From Kiritimatiellia bacterium (GTDB taxonomy: Bacteria; Verrucomicrobiota; Kiritimatiellia; CAIQIC01; Lenti-01): DNA of 5,061 nucleotides. Location: positions 1 to 5,061 of the forward strand of contig JAHDSS010000305.1 of assembly GCA_018432565.1 (NCBI GenBank), given 5' to 3'. Below, in pieces: positions 4,887-5,061 of this stretch. The first letter of the stretch is position 1. The number at the start of each line of letters is the position of its first letter. Made by a program: the position numbers and the translations under genes. A model generated the notes under the pieces. That model saw only the letters and a list, made by a program, of their open reading frames with translations. It searched no databases and was not told the DNA's origin.

Positions 4887-4924
4887 CTCCCAAACCCCGC
4901 CCAAGCTTCCTGTTTTCACCTTTG

Positions 4925-4965
4925 ATCGGATGGGGACACGGGGGATTGCACCCCGTGTCCCTTCC
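4925..4965 (-). ncRNA. Group II intron domain VI with candidate branch-point adenosine
   Basis: On the minus strand GGGACACGGGG pairs perfectly with CCCCGTGTCCC (11 bp, 7-nt loop TGCAATC). Below it GGA can pair with TCC, leaving an adenosine (complement of 4931) unpaired. If the intron ends with the AT at 4926-4925, this A is seven bases from the 3' splice site, the usual place for the lariat branch point. Confidence 0.7.
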
Positions 4966-4967
4966 AC

Positions 4968-5001
4968 ACCACCGGACATGCGGTTTTCCGCATCCGGCGG
5001 T
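4968..5001 (-). ncRNA. Group II intron domain V (catalytic hairpin)
   Basis: The minus-strand sequence is exactly 34 nt and folds as domain V should. An 8-bp lower helix includes a CGC triad (positions 3-5; bases 4999-4997) with the conserved G-U wobble at its middle G. A two-nucleotide bulge (G25, U26) follows on the 3' strand. A 6-bp upper helix is capped by an AAAA tetraloop. Domain V coordinates the catalytic metals of splicing. CGC instead of AGC is a known variant of the triad in bacterial introns. Confidence 0.82.
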
Positions 5002-5061
5002 TGAACCCGGCAGAGGTCACGCCGGTGCCTCTGCGAAGTCCCACGGAACGACGAACCCGTA

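Larger units (their letters stand above)
4721..4924. other. Gene-free stretch with palindromes and a possible terminator
   Basis: I see no credible gene between the element derivative and the intron end. Frames that are open here have no RBS, no family resemblance and translate the palindromes. The stretch holds three adjacent palindromes (4795-4855) and a minus-strand terminator-like hairpin (4861-4886), each listed separately. Confidence 0.6.
4925..5061 (-). mobile_element. Group II intron, 3' end only (extends beyond the window)
   Basis: On the minus strand a 34-nt domain V hairpin (4968-5001) is followed by a domain VI hairpin ending in CCATCCGAT at 4925. This is the standard order and spacing for the catalytic 3' end of a self-splicing group II intron retroelement. 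Upstream on the same strand, a 10-bp hairpin (5010-5034, one bulged base) may belong to domain IV. No reverse transcriptase/maturase sequence is recognisable in the 60 bases before domain V. Any such ORF, domains I-III and the 5' splice site lie to the right of the window. The 3' exon would begin at about 4924 reading leftward. Confidence 0.75.

Noticed and set aside
4933..4961. 11-bp GC-rich hairpin as a rho-independent terminator
   Set aside because: There is no T-run on either side, and its position next to domain V explains it better as domain VI.
4461..4979. 172-codon minus-strand frame
   Set aside because: It runs through intron domains V/VI, the palindromes and the element derivative, so its translation is of non-coding structures.

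Overview
The window is GC-rich accessory DNA, apart from an AT-richer stretch at roughly 900-1890. It holds a 5'-truncated Rhs/YD-repeat gene, a small membrane-protein gene behind it, a complete HUH (Y1) transposase element with perfect inverted ends, a sodium:solute symporter gene, a short deletion derivative of the same transposase family, and at the right edge the 3' end of a group II intron on the minus strand. No taxonomic marker gene is present. The style of the YD-repeat protein, the REP-associated-type transposase with GGTCAGTCC ends, and the intergenic TTTTCCA...TGGAAAA palindromes resemble the Verrucomicrobiota/Kiritimatiellota/Lentisphaerota group. That assignment is an impression from remembered families, not a demonstration.

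Layout. Bases 1-149 carry the N-terminal coding remnant of a transposase, joined near base 110 to the C-terminal part of an Rhs protein (89-1435). The Rhs protein keeps its YD repeats and conserved Rhs core (about 833-1012), then switches to a cysteine-rich variable tip (1013-1432). A 140-residue two-TM protein (1468-1890, strong RBS) follows 32 nt later and shares the lower GC content. The two look like a swapped tip-plus-partner cassette, possibly toxin and immunity, though neither is recognisable as a known pair. Bases 1954-3051 are a complete transposable element: perfect 25-bp inverted ends and a 340-residue HUH transposase whose stop codon lies inside the right end. Bases 3128-4537 encode a 469-residue SSS-family symporter with a textbook RBS.

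The symporter's last codons and stop lie in the left end of a roughly 195-bp deletion derivative (4525-4720), which keeps only the transposase start and the two ends. From 4721 to 4924 there is no credible gene. That stretch holds three closely spaced palindromes and a possible minus-strand terminator. From 4925 rightward, the minus strand matches group II intron domains V and VI; the rest of the intron lies outside the window.

Working together: nothing supports a single pathway. The Rhs tip and the small membrane gene plausibly form one unit. The three transposase-derived pieces trace repeated activity of one element family that has altered gene ends: the 5' side of rhs and the 3' end of the symporter.
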